Origin: Spirochaetales bacterium Spiro_01
GTDB taxonomy: Bacteria > Spirochaetota > Spirochaetia > Sphaerochaetales > Sphaerochaetaceae
Reading direction: 5' to 3'
Assembly: GCA_001604265.1 (NCBI GenBank)
Contig: LVBC01000280.1
Coordinates: forward strand, 1-5,903
Length of the DNA: 5,903 nucleotides
Positions 1 to 5,879 of this stretch are shown piece by piece. The notes under the pieces were generated by a model that did not search any database, was not told the DNA's origin, and was given only the letters and a program-made list of their open reading frames with translations. Position 1 is the first letter of the stretch; the number at the start of each line of letters is the position of its first letter. The position numbers and the translations under genes were made by a program.

Positions 1-5
1 GGTAT

Positions 6-893
6 TCATTTGCGAATATCTAAGCTTCGATTCTTCTTGAAATCCCTCGGGCTGACCTTGAAATACTCCTTGAAGGAGGCGGAGAAGACGGAAGGGGAGG
101 AAAAGCCGGTCGCATCCGATATCTCGGCAATGGTCCTGTCGGAGTTGGCAAGCAGCAGCCTGGCATGGCGCATCCTTATATCCTTCACCATCTCGCCCGG
201 CCCGATTCCGTACAGCTCGTTGCAGAGTCTCGAGAGGTGTGCACGAGAAAATCCTGATACCTTGCAGAGTCGGTCCACGCCCCAGTCGTCGGCCATGTTC
301 TTGTTGACAAGGTCCCAGAGCTTCGAGATCTCCGTCCTGTGCGTCCTGGTCTGGGCGTTCTCTCCAAGACCGAGGCCGCGCTCCAGATTGATCAGGAAGA
401 GCTGCTCGTAGAGCTCCTGTGCCTCGGGACTCCTGCTGTCGTTGTAGTAGCTTTCATCGAGTATCTTGTGAAAATCGTACTTTATATCCGCAAGATTCGT
501 GATTCCCCTGACGATGCGGTAGTCGTTGCAGTCCGGAGTGAAGCGGCTAGTGCTGTTCCAGAAGGTTATCCAGAGCATCTCCCACGGCTCGAGTCCTACA
601 GTCTCTTCGTAGTGCCCCTGCCCGGAGGCCCAGCTTACGAAGCCGTCTCCAGGACCGAGAATGAACTCAGTGCCATCCTCCATCCTTACTTTTCCCTCTC
701 CCGAGATGGACAATACGAAGACATGGAAGGCCCTGTTGCCAGTCCTCTGAAGCCAGAAGTCGTTCCTGTAGAGACCATAGCCTCCCTGCTTGACGCGAGC
801 TTCCTTGAAGGCACCTCTCTCTATGTGCTGTTCAGATATCTGCCTGCTGTTGCTGCTTGGCGTTTCATGGACTATTTCTTTCTGGTAGAGCAT
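6..893 (-). CDS. AraC-family transcriptional regulator (N-terminal cupin sensor, C-terminal double HTH)
   Basis: A 295-residue predicted cytoplasmic DNA-binding regulator. Residues about 55-100 form a cupin-like effector domain (HVFVLSISGEG, then LGPGDGFVSW), as in AraC-type sensors of small ligands such as sugars. Residues about 190-287 are the two-helix-turn-helix AraC domain: the first HTH is near 206-227 (VDRLCKVSGFSRAHLSRLC) and the second near 254-277 (IAEISDATGFSSPSVFSASF), followed by the family signature FKEYFKVSPRDF. Length and domain order match full-length family members, so it looks intact. It sits 105 bp downstream of the MATE exporter gene on the same strand, so it could be co-transcribed with it or have its own promoter. 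No good Shine-Dalgarno precedes the ATG at 893-891, but a TATACT box lies six bases upstream. The family is clear; the ligand and targets cannot be read from the sequence. Confidence 0.93.
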   Translation of the reverse strand: MLYQKEIVHETPSSNSRQISEQHIERGAFKEARVKQGGYGLYRNDFWLQRTGNRAFHVFVLSISGEGKVRMEDGTEFILGPGDGFVSWASGQGHYEETVGLEPWEMLWITFWNSTSRFTPDCNDYRIVRGITNLADIKYDFHKILDESYYNDSRSPEAQELYEQLFLINLERGLGLGENAQTRTHRTEISKLWDLVNKNMADDWGVDRLCKVSGFSRAHLSRLCNELYGIGPGEMVKDIRMRHARLLLANSDRTIAEISDATGFSSPSVFSASFKEYFKVSPRDFKKNRSLDIRK

Positions 894-899
894 AGCAAC

Positions 900-928
900 A
901 GTATACTTTCCAGAGGAATTTTTTTAAA
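900..928 (-). promoter_or_regulatory. Candidate promoter of the AraC-family gene
   Basis: On the minus strand TTTAAA (plus 923-928, 4/6 to the -35 consensus) is separated by 17 bases from TATACT (plus 900-905, 5/6 to the -10 consensus). Six bases separate the -10 from the ATG at 893, so the predicted transcription start falls on or next to the start codon. Because no Shine-Dalgarno is visible, the message may be leaderless. AGTATACT (900-907) is itself a palindrome, so the box reads equally on both strands. This is inferred from consensus matching in an AT-rich stretch only. Confidence 0.35.
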
Positions 929-984
929 GCCATAAATGAGACAAATCCCAAAGGAAAAAAGACAGTGCATCGAAAAGAACGAGA

Positions 985-998
985 AAAAAGGCCTTTTT
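985..998 (-). terminator. Possible weak terminator after the MATE gene
   Basis: A perfect 14-bp palindrome (AAAAAGGCCTTTTT) abuts the stop codon of the MATE exporter gene. On the minus strand it gives an A5/U5 stem with a GGCC loop followed by a U-rich tail. The stem is all A-U, so it would be a poor classical terminator, and partial read-through into the AraC gene is likely. It could equally be just an AT-rich palindrome. Confidence 0.28.
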
Positions 999-2348
999 CT
1001 ACTCTATTGGCTGAAGATTTCTTATCCTGCTTCTATAGATTCTTGCGAACATGAAGACACAGAACAGGAGTGCAATCACCTCACCGACTATGAAGGACAT
1101 CCAGACACCGTTGACGCCGAAGAAACGCGAAAGTATGTAGGCTGCCGGGATCAGGATGACTATCTGTCTGAGGATCGATACGATCATGCTGATGTAGCCA
1201 AGACCCATGGCCTGGAAGGTCGAGATCAGGATTATCGAGAAGGCTGCTGAGACGAAGTGGATGCTTATTATCCTCAGGGCCGGAACTCCGTACGAGAGCA
1301 TCTCGTCGGAGGCATTGAAGAGGGCCAGCAGCTCTTCGGGAAAGAGGTGGAAGGCCAGTGTTCCAGCTGCCATGATAGAGACTGCGATCACAAGACCCCA
1401 CCTTATCGCCTCCAGCATCCTCTGCCTGTTCCCGGCTCCGTAGTTGAAGCCCAGGATCGGAGTCAGTGCACTGTTCATTCCGAAAAGCGGCATGAAGATG
1501 AAGGACTGTAGCTTGAAGTAGATACCGAAGACGCTGACTGCAGTTGCAGAGAAGGCGATCAGTATTCCGTTGATCGCACTGGTCATTATCGTACCGATGC
1601 TGTTCATTATTATCGTCGGCAGTGCGACCTGATATATCTCGCCGATTATCTTCTTCCTGGGTCTTATGTCCCTCAGCCTTATCTTCACATACTGGTTCTT
1701 CCTGACGAAACCTATTGCGATGAACATCGAGAGTATCTGACCCAGAACAGTTGCATAGGCGGCACCTGCGATGCCAAGACCGAACGAGAAGATGAAGATC
1801 GGGTCGAGGATTATATTCGTTATTGCACCTGCAAGCTGGATTATCATCGGATGCAGTGTATCTCCAGTTGCCTGAAGTATCCTTTCGCTTGAAAGGTCGA
1901 TGAAGATGCCGAAGGAGAAGGGCATCACGATGCCAAGGTATGTGAGCGTCAGGCTCTGGAGCTGTGGGTCCTTTGTGAAGATCGAAACGTAGGCCCTGTT
2001 CGTCAGGATGCTGAATATGGCAACTGCGAGGTATGTGACTGCAGAGAGAAAAAGGCCTGTTTCGGCTACCTGGGCCGCCTCCTCGTTCCTCCTCTCTCCA
2101 AGCCTTCTTGCAAGCAGCGAGTTGATGCCTACAGCGGTTCCGATAGCAAGTGCAATCACTATATTCTGCATCGGGAATGCCAGGGAGACAGCTGTCAGGG
2201 CAGCTTCGGAGACTCTTGATATGAATATGGAATCGACTACGTTGTAGAGCGCCTGTATGAGCATGGACAGCATCATAGGGAGCGACATCGTTATTATGAG
2301 AGAGGGGATTGCCCTCGTCTGCATCTTGTTCTGCTTGACCTTATCCAT
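999..2348 (-). CDS. MATE family multidrug/cation antiporter (MepA-like)
   Basis: A 449-residue polytopic inner-membrane protein, the usual MATE length, with about twelve hydrophobic segments in two homologous halves. MATE proteins export drugs, dyes or metabolites in exchange for Na+ or H+. Visible family hallmarks are YNVVDSIFISR in the first helix region (residues about 35-45), QATGDT (159-164), LDPIFIF (181-187) and TPILGFNYGAG (296-306), the last typical of the MepA/DinF-like branch. I chose the ATG at 2348-2346: it gives the family's typical short N-terminus and has AGGA eight bases upstream. The frame runs on to an ATG at 2417, but the extra 23 residues look like leader DNA with no ribosome site. 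It is divergent from the aspartate kinase gene and upstream of the AraC-type regulator. The substrate cannot be assigned; a link to the regulator is only positional. Confidence 0.93.
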   Translation of the reverse strand: MDKVKQNKMQTRAIPSLIITMSLPMMLSMLIQALYNVVDSIFISRVSEAALTAVSLAFPMQNIVIALAIGTAVGINSLLARRLGERRNEEAAQVAETGLFLSAVTYLAVAIFSILTNRAYVSIFTKDPQLQSLTLTYLGIVMPFSFGIFIDLSSERILQATGDTLHPMIIQLAGAITNIILDPIFIFSFGLGIAGAAYATVLGQILSMFIAIGFVRKNQYVKIRLRDIRPRKKIIGEIYQVALPTIIMNSIGTIMTSAINGILIAFSATAVSVFGIYFKLQSFIFMPLFGMNSALTPILGFNYGAGNRQRMLEAIRWGLVIAVSIMAAGTLAFHLFPEELLALFNASDEMLSYGVPALRIISIHFVSAAFSIILISTFQAMGLGYISMIVSILRQIVILIPAAYILSRFFGVNGVWMSFIVGEVIALLFCVFMFARIYRSRIRNLQPIE

Positions 2349-2355
2349 GGTGCAT

Positions 2356-2384
2356 ATCCTATAGACCATGAAGTTTATTGTAAA
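2356..2384 (-). promoter_or_regulatory. Candidate promoter of the MATE gene
   Basis: On the minus strand TTTACA (plus 2379-2384, 5/6) and TAGGAT (plus 2356-2361, 4/6) are separated by exactly 17 bases. The box ends seven bases before the chosen ATG and overlaps the AGGA that may serve as ribosome site, so both readings cannot be fully right together. A second weak option is TTGACT (plus 2442-2447) further upstream. This is weak evidence from consensus matching only. Confidence 0.22.
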
Positions 2385-2403
2385 GAGCCGTGCACTTACT
2401 CTA

Positions 2404-2432
2404 TTGCCATAATCCACATCAGAATATATTCT
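2404..2432 (+). promoter_or_regulatory. Candidate promoter of the aspartate kinase gene
   Basis: TTGCCA (2404-2409, 5/6 to the -35 consensus) is followed after 17 bases by TATTCT (2427-2432, 4/6 to the -10 consensus). The predicted start near 2439 leaves a leader of about 20 bases holding the AAGGAG ribosome site (2450-2455), six bases before the ATG at 2462. The -10 overlaps the palindrome at 2421-2432. There is no room for a riboswitch or a long attenuator leader. Confidence 0.35.
2421..2432. promoter_or_regulatory. 12-bp perfect palindrome, possible operator between divergent genes
   Basis: AGAATATATTCT reads identically on both strands and lies within the 113-bp gap separating the MATE and aspartate kinase starts, 30 bases before the latter and 73 before the former. 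Its position over the candidate -10 of the kinase gene would suit a dimeric repressor. I do not recognise it as the site of a known regulator, and AT-rich palindromes of this size can arise by chance. Confidence 0.3.
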
Positions 2433-2461
2433 TGCAACGAAAAGTCAATAAGGAGACCAAG

Positions 2462-3760
2462 ATGAAAGTATGCAAGTTCGGCGGCAGCTCTGTTGCAGAT
2501 GAGAATCAGATCAGGAAGGTCAAGGAGATACTTGATTCGGATCCGGAGAGGACAATCGTAGTCGTTTCAGCTCCCGGAAAGAGAAACAAGGCCGACAAGA
2601 AGGTCACCGATATGCTCTACGAGTGCGTTGCACTTGCAAGCGATGGAAGAGCATGCAGACCAGTCTTCAATGAGATAAGAAAGCGATACCTGGAGATCGC
2701 AAAGGGTCTCAGCATCGAGGCTCCAGAGCTCGAGAAGGCACTTGCAGAGGTCGAGAACAACATCGACGCCGGTCTTGGAAGGGACTATGCAGGCTCCAGA
2801 GGCGAGTACCTCAACGCCGTTCTTATCAGCAAGTACCTCGGCTACGAGTTCATCGATGCACAGGAGTGCATCATCATAAACGACGATGGAACTGTCGACC
2901 CTGTCACATACGAGAAGCTCGGTGAAAGATTCAAGGAGGGCGGAAGGTACTGCCTTCCAGGCTTCTACGGTGCAACGAAGGCCGGTTCTGTGAAGACCTT
3001 CTCCCGCGGTGGCTCCGATATCTCTGGCGCAATTGCAGCAAGGGCTGCCGGGGCAGACCTGTATGAGAACTGGACCGATGTCAGCGGCATGCTTGCAGCA
3101 GATCCCCGCATCGTCGACTCACCAAGAGGCGTGGAGGTGCTTACATACAAGCAGGTGAGGGAGCTTGCAGAGGTCGGCGCCTCTGTCTTCCATGAGGAGG
3201 CAATTGCACCAGTAATCCCACTTGGAATCAGGATCAACATCAGGAATACCAACAGACCTGGTGACGAAGGGACCCTGATCGTTCCAGAGCTTGACAGCTC
3301 CGAGCTCATCGGTGTCTCTGCAAAGGGCGGCTTTACAAAGGTCAGCATCCGCAAGATGATGCTCTTCAAGAGAAGAGGTGTGCGCCACGCCTTCTTCACA
3401 GCCCTCCATCTCTTCGGTGTCACACCGAGCTTCAGCCTGTTCGGTGTCGATTCCATCGTCATCCTGTTCTCCTCCAGCCAGGCAAGCGACAGAGTAGTCG
3501 AGGATATGTGCGCAAGACTCAAGAAGGACTTTGCACTCGACGAGGTCTCCTACGAGAGAGGCCAGGCCGTACTCGGCATCGTCGGTGGCAGAATGAACGA
3601 GAGCACAGCCTTCATCGACGTGGCCACTGCACTCAAGAAAGAGAGGATCGCAATCAGCTTCGTGAACCATGGAGCAAGCGATGTCACTACACTCTTCGGT
3701 GTGAAGGACGATGAGAAGGAGAGGGCCGTACAGGTCATCTACAGCGCACTCTTCAAGTAA
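2462..3760 (+). CDS. lysC: Aspartate kinase, ACT-domain monofunctional type (YclM-like aspartokinase)
   Basis: This 432-residue cytoplasmic enzyme phosphorylates L-aspartate with ATP to give 4-phospho-L-aspartate, the first step towards lysine/diaminopimelate, threonine and methionine. The amino-acid-kinase fold spans about 1-280. It opens with KFGGSS (5-10), then GSRGE (111-115), FSRGGSDISG (180-189) and ENWTDVSGMLAADPR (202-216), the substrate and ATP loops of the family. Two C-terminal ACT regulatory modules (about 290-355 and 365-432, including LGIVGGRMNE and NHGASDVTTLFGVK) imply feedback inhibition by pathway amino acids. Recalled B. subtilis YclM shares the LYEN-TDV, MREL...SVFH-EA and NQGSSEV-FGVK patterns, so YclM-type is a better fit than the paired alpha/beta LysC form. 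The ATG at 2462 has AAGGAG six bases upstream; the frame extends back to 2390, but those codons overlap the promoter region. It stands alone, closed by a terminator. The symbol is generic. Confidence 0.95.
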   Translation: MKVCKFGGSSVADENQIRKVKEILDSDPERTIVVVSAPGKRNKADKKVTDMLYECVALASDGRACRPVFNEIRKRYLEIAKGLSIEAPELEKALAEVENNIDAGLGRDYAGSRGEYLNAVLISKYLGYEFIDAQECIIINDDGTVDPVTYEKLGERFKEGGRYCLPGFYGATKAGSVKTFSRGGSDISGAIAARAAGADLYENWTDVSGMLAADPRIVDSPRGVEVLTYKQVRELAEVGASVFHEEAIAPVIPLGIRINIRNTNRPGDEGTLIVPELDSSELIGVSAKGGFTKVSIRKMMLFKRRGVRHAFFTALHLFGVTPSFSLFGVDSIVILFSSSQASDRVVEDMCARLKKDFALDEVSYERGQAVLGIVGGRMNESTAFIDVATALKKERIAISFVNHGASDVTTLFGVKDDEKERAVQVIYSALFK

Positions 3761-3782
3761 GGAAGAAAGCAAAGCAATTTCG

Positions 3783-3817
3783 GGCAGTGGAGGAAAAGCT
3801 CTACTGCCTTTTTCTTT
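3783..3817 (+). terminator. Rho-independent terminator of the aspartate kinase gene
   Basis: A 10-bp stem (3783-3792 with 3799-3808, including one G-U pair) encloses a GAAAAG loop and is followed directly by TTTTTCTTT. It begins 22 bases after the kinase stop codon and separates it from the alkyltransferase unit. It also rules out the ATG at 3787 as a true start for the next gene, since that codon lies inside the stem. Confidence 0.9.
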
Positions 3818-3825
3818 GCTATAAT
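3817..3825 (+). promoter_or_regulatory. Extended -10 promoter of the alkyltransferase gene pair
   Basis: TGCTATAAT is a perfect extended -10 element (TGnTATAAT). It starts on the last base of the preceding terminator's T-rich tail. No -35 match exists at the usual distance, where the terminator hairpin lies, but extended -10 promoters often do without one. Predicted transcription starts at about 3832, which coincides with an in-frame ATG (3832-3834), 21 bases before the preferred start at 3853. Confidence 0.7.
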
Positions 3826-3852
3826 GATTTCATGAAGGAAAAAGGGTTCGAT

Positions 3853-4170
3853 ATGCAGAATGGAAGGAAGGTCCTCACAGAGGAGCTTGCCTTTGAGATT
3901 CTCTCCGCCATCGAGGAGATTCCACCAGGCTGCGTTGCAACATATGGCCAGATTGCACGGCTCATCGGAAGACCTGGAAACGCCCGTCTGGTAGGCAGGG
4001 TGCTCTCCATGGCCGAGTTCTTTGGAAGCTATCCCTGTCACAGAGTCGTGAACAGCCAGGGCAGGACCGCTTTCACTTTCACAGAACAGAGGAGCCGTCT
4101 TGAAGAGGAGGGTGTTCGTTTCCTTGAAAACGGCAAGGTCGACATGAAGCACTTCAGGTGGGATGGCTGA
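3853..4170 (+). CDS. Small MGMT-family protein (C-terminal alkyltransferase domain only, PCHR cysteine kept)
   Basis: A 105-residue protein made only of the DNA-binding/active-site domain of O6-alkylguanine-DNA alkyltransferases, about the size of yeast Atl1 and the small bacterial MGMT-family proteins. VATYGQIARLIG and the following helix (residues 28-50) form the HTH. Tyr31, Arg45 and Cys62 (YPCHRVV) have the same mutual spacing as human MGMT Tyr114, Arg128 and Cys145, and Glu86-Gly87 fits the conserved Glu172-Gly173. Alkyltransferase-like ATL proteins usually have Trp for the Cys, so this is not a classic ATL. However, the Asn hinge is replaced by Ala54, and the Tyr-Ser-Gly-Gly substrate loop is missing. 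It may repair DNA itself or act as a lesion sensor. The ATG at 3853 is preceded by AAGGAAAAAGGG; an in-frame ATG at 3832 would add seven residues. The stop overlaps the next gene's ATG. Confidence 0.88.
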   Translation: MQNGRKVLTEELAFEILSAIEEIPPGCVATYGQIARLIGRPGNARLVGRVLSMAEFFGSYPCHRVVNSQGRTAFTFTEQRSRLEEEGVRFLENGKVDMKHFRWDG

Positions 4171-4172
4171 TG
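4156..4172 (+). promoter_or_regulatory. Ribosome site and TGATG stop-start overlap coupling the two alkyltransferase genes
   Basis: AGGTGGG (4156-4162) lies seven bases before the ATG at 4170, and that ATG shares its A with the TGA (4168-4170) of the upstream gene. This arrangement indicates translational coupling and decides the start against the in-frame GTG at 4158, which has no comparable ribosome site and would add only four residues. Confidence 0.75.
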
Positions 4173-4664
4173 GACACAATAGCGCACTATTCATCCCCGA
4201 TTGGAAGGATCACGATAGCAGAGAGGGATGGCCTTCTTGCAGGTCTCTGGTTCGATGGCCAGAGATTCGACAGGTCGATCCTCTCAAAGTACGAAGAGAA
4301 GAACTCTCCAGTTCTTGAAGAAGCAGAGCGCTGGCTCGATATCTACTTTTCTGGTATCTGCCCCGATTTCACACCACCTCTTCTTCTGAGCGGCACTCCA
4401 TTCAGAGTGAAGGTCCTGAGGACACTTCTTTCGATTCCTTATGGTGCAACAGCTACCTACAAGGATATTGCAAACAGGCTTGATATGGGGAAGATGGCGC
4501 CTCAGGCAGTGGGTAATGCAGTTTCCCACAATCCGATCTCGATCATCGTTCCCTGCCATAGGGTAGTGGGCGCAGATGGAAGCCTCACAGGATATGCAGG
4601 GGGGCTTGAGAAGAAGGAATTTCTGCTTTCACTTGAGAAAAGAGAAGGAGGACCACTTTCGTGA
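4170..4664 (+). CDS. ogt: Methylated-DNA--[protein]-cysteine S-methyltransferase (Ogt/MGMT)
   Basis: A 164-residue suicide repair protein that moves the alkyl group from O6-alkylguanine (and O4-alkylthymine) in DNA onto its own cysteine. Residues 1-70 form the variable N-terminal domain (HYSSPIGRITIAERDGLLAG opens it, as in Ogt). The conserved catalytic domain starts at TPFRVKVLRTLLSIPYG (76-92) and includes the HTH (about 96-118), the hinge Asn121 in HNPISIIVPCHRVVG, the acceptor Cys129-His130, the substrate loop GYAGG (141-145) and Glu156. The position of human Arg128, the finger filling the space of the flipped base, is Gln112 here; from memory QAVG is common in Firmicute homologues, so activity is not excluded. 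It is translationally coupled to the small MGMT-family gene. The final codons and stop lie within a terminator hairpin serving the convergent ABC ATPase gene. Confidence 0.93.
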   Translation: MDTIAHYSSPIGRITIAERDGLLAGLWFDGQRFDRSILSKYEEKNSPVLEEAERWLDIYFSGICPDFTPPLLLSGTPFRVKVLRTLLSIPYGATATYKDIANRLDMGKMAPQAVGNAVSHNPISIIVPCHRVVGADGSLTGYAGGLEKKEFLLSLEKREGGPLS

Positions 4665-4670
4665 TCCTCC
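4635..4670 (-). terminator. Rho-independent terminator of the ABC ATPase gene, inside the end of ogt
   Basis: On the minus strand a 10-bp stem (4670-4661 with 4656-4647, one U-G pair) closes a GAAA tetraloop and is followed by the U-rich tract TTCTCTTTTCTC. Read on the plus strand the same stem has a C-A mismatch and no T-tract, so it is built for the minus strand. It starts 21 bases after the ATPase stop and overlaps the last codons and stop of the convergent alkyltransferase gene. Confidence 0.72.
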
Positions 4671-4691
4671 CGCACTCGATAGAGACTGCAA

Positions 4692-5786
4692 TCAGCGGAT
4701 TGTGAGTTCTGTCTCGTTGTCGAAGAACTTTGCCTTTTCCATATTTGGAAGGAGAGCGATCTTGTCATCTACCTTTGGAACGACGGAGCCTTCGATTCTA
4801 CCGATGACCTTTGCGGTGCTGGTAGCAATGTATACGTGTGTCTCAGCGCCGAGTGGCTCTACGACAGATACTGTACCATTGATGGTCTTTCCAGCAACAG
4901 CCTCACTGGTCCATTCGACATCCTCTGGTCTGATACCGAAGGAGACTTCCTTGCCAACATATGGCTTGAGGTATACTGCCTGAGCTGGTGTGACATCGAG
5001 AGAGAAGGTGCCCTCGTCCACGACGATCTTGCCAGCTACTTCCTTGACGGTAACGTTGACGAAGTTCATTGGTGGGGATCCGATGAAGCCTGCTACGAAC
5101 TTGTTGTCCGGCTCGTTGTACAGTTCAAGTGGTGCGCCGATCTGCTGGATGACACCGAGCTTCATGACGACGATCTTGTCTGCCATTGTGAGAGCCTCTA
5201 CCTGGTCATGTGTTACATAGATCATGGTAGCCTTGAGTCTGTGATGGAGACCGGAGATCTCAGCTCTCATCTGGACTCTGAGTTTTGCATCGAGGTTGGA
5301 GAGTGGCTCGTCGAAAAGGAAGACCTTTGGCTGGCGGACGATAGCACGTCCTACTGCAACTCTCTGTCTCTGGCCACCGGAGAGAGCCTTTGGCTTTCTC
5401 TCGAGAAGCTGCTCGATGTCGAGGATCTTGGCTGCCTCTCTTACACGGCGGTCGATCTCGGCCTTGTCGAACTTTCTGATCTTGAGGCCGAATGCCATGT
5501 TGTCGTAGACAGTCATGTGAGGATAGAGTGCATAGTTCTGGAATACCATAGCAATATCTCTATCCTTAGGTGGAACGTCGTTGACGACCTTTCCATCAAT
5601 GGTAAGGGTACCGGAAGAAATGTCTTCAAGACCTGCGACCATTCTGAGTGTAGTGGACTTACCGCAACCGGAAGGTCCTACGAGAACTACGAACTCCTGG
5701 TCCTCGATGTCGATGTTGACGTTATCAACTGCCTTTACACCGCCATCATAGATCTTGCAGATATTCTCAAGCTTTACTGTTGCCAT
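4692..5786 (-). CDS. ugpC: Carbohydrate ABC transporter ATP-binding protein (CUT1 family, UgpC/MsmX-like)
   Basis: A 364-residue cytoplasmic ATPase that powers import of sugars or glycerol phosphate through CUT1-type membrane complexes. All nucleotide-binding motifs are intact: Walker [10 protein letters not shown] (37-45), Q-loop VFQN (Gln83), signature LSGGQRQRV (135-143), Walker B VFLFDEP (155-161), D-loop SNLD (163-166) and switch His193. The stretch [11 protein letters not shown] (232-242) and the C-terminal OB/TOBE region (about 240-364, with FGIRPEDV at 283-290) place it with MsmX/UgpC/MalK ATPases. No permease or solute-binding gene is visible beside it, which fits a solitary ATPase shared by several transporters, as known for B. 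subtilis MsmX, though the window ends 117 bp upstream of it. The start at 5786 has AAAGGAG (plus 5794-5800) seven bases upstream. The transported sugar cannot be inferred. Confidence 0.95.
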   Translation of the reverse strand: MATVKLENICKIYDGGVKAVDNVNIDIEDQEFVVLVGPSGCGKSTTLRMVAGLEDISSGTLTIDGKVVNDVPPKDRDIAMVFQNYALYPHMTVYDNMAFGLKIRKFDKAEIDRRVREAAKILDIEQLLERKPKALSGGQRQRVAVGRAIVRQPKVFLFDEPLSNLDAKLRVQMRAEISGLHHRLKATMIYVTHDQVEALTMADKIVVMKLGVIQQIGAPLELYNEPDNKFVAGFIGSPPMNFVNVTVKEVAGKIVVDEGTFSLDVTPAQAVYLKPYVGKEVSFGIRPEDVEWTSEAVAGKTINGTVSVVEPLGAETHVYIATSTAKVIGRIEGSVVPKVDDKIALLPNMEKAKFFDNETELTIR

Positions 5787-5854
5787 TTATCTGCTCCTTT
5801 TACATTCGATACTCCTAATTCTATCCATCTTCGGGGTGGAATCATAGTTTTTTC

Positions 5855-5879
5855 CGAATAAAATTCACGATATTCAGGC
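5855..5879. promoter_or_regulatory. Imperfect inverted repeat upstream of the ABC ATPase gene
   Basis: CCGAAT (5854-5859) and ATTCAGG (5873-5879, less one extra base) face each other, with a smaller repeat GAAT-AAA-ATTC (5856-5866) nested in it, about 70-90 bases before the ATPase start. This is a plausible distance for an operator. I found no convincing -35/-10 pair for the gene in the 117 bp up to the window edge; TCGACA (minus strand, plus 5886-5891) is the best -35 look-alike but lacks a good -10 partner. The match is weak and may be chance. Confidence 0.18.

Noticed and set aside
339..935. Open frame of 198 codons on the plus strand, antisense to the AraC-family gene
   Set aside because: No family resemblance, and it lies opposite a clear cupin/HTH regulator. 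The smaller frame at 936-1250, opposite the MATE 3' end, is likewise unsupported.
2390..2461. Start of the aspartate kinase at 2390
   Set aside because: The 24 extra codons cover the promoter-like region and palindrome and precede the AAGGAG ribosome site; family proteins begin at the M-K-V-x-K-F-G-G segment.
3119..3772. Open frame of 217 codons on the minus strand, antisense to the aspartate kinase
   Set aside because: Shadow of the kinase codon pattern; Cys/Asp/Glu-rich with no domain, and it lacks its own promoter or ribosome site. The frame at 2965-3522 was rejected for the same reasons.
991..3815. Identical 10-mer GCCTTTTTCT at 991-1000 and 3806-3815 as a shared element
   Set aside because: The second copy is simply the end of a terminator stem plus T-tract; the first belongs to an A-T palindrome whose relevant gene lies on the opposite strand. 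The low-complexity match is best explained by chance.
3787..3852. ATG at 3787 as start of the small MGMT-family gene
   Set aside because: It lies inside the terminator stem of the kinase gene and upstream of the extended -10 promoter, so it would not be in the message made from that promoter.
4158..4169. GTG at 4158 as start of the full-length alkyltransferase
   Set aside because: The ATG at 4170 has a well-spaced AGGTGGG and a classic stop-start overlap; the GTG adds only four residues lying over the ribosome site.
4836..5861. Open frame of 341 codons on the plus strand, antisense to the whole ABC ATPase gene
   Set aside because: It mirrors the ATPase gene codon for codon, has no recognisable domain or ribosome site, and its composition (rich in Asp, Leu, Glu, Cys, Val) is typical of a shadow frame. 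The minus-strand frame carries every ABC motif.
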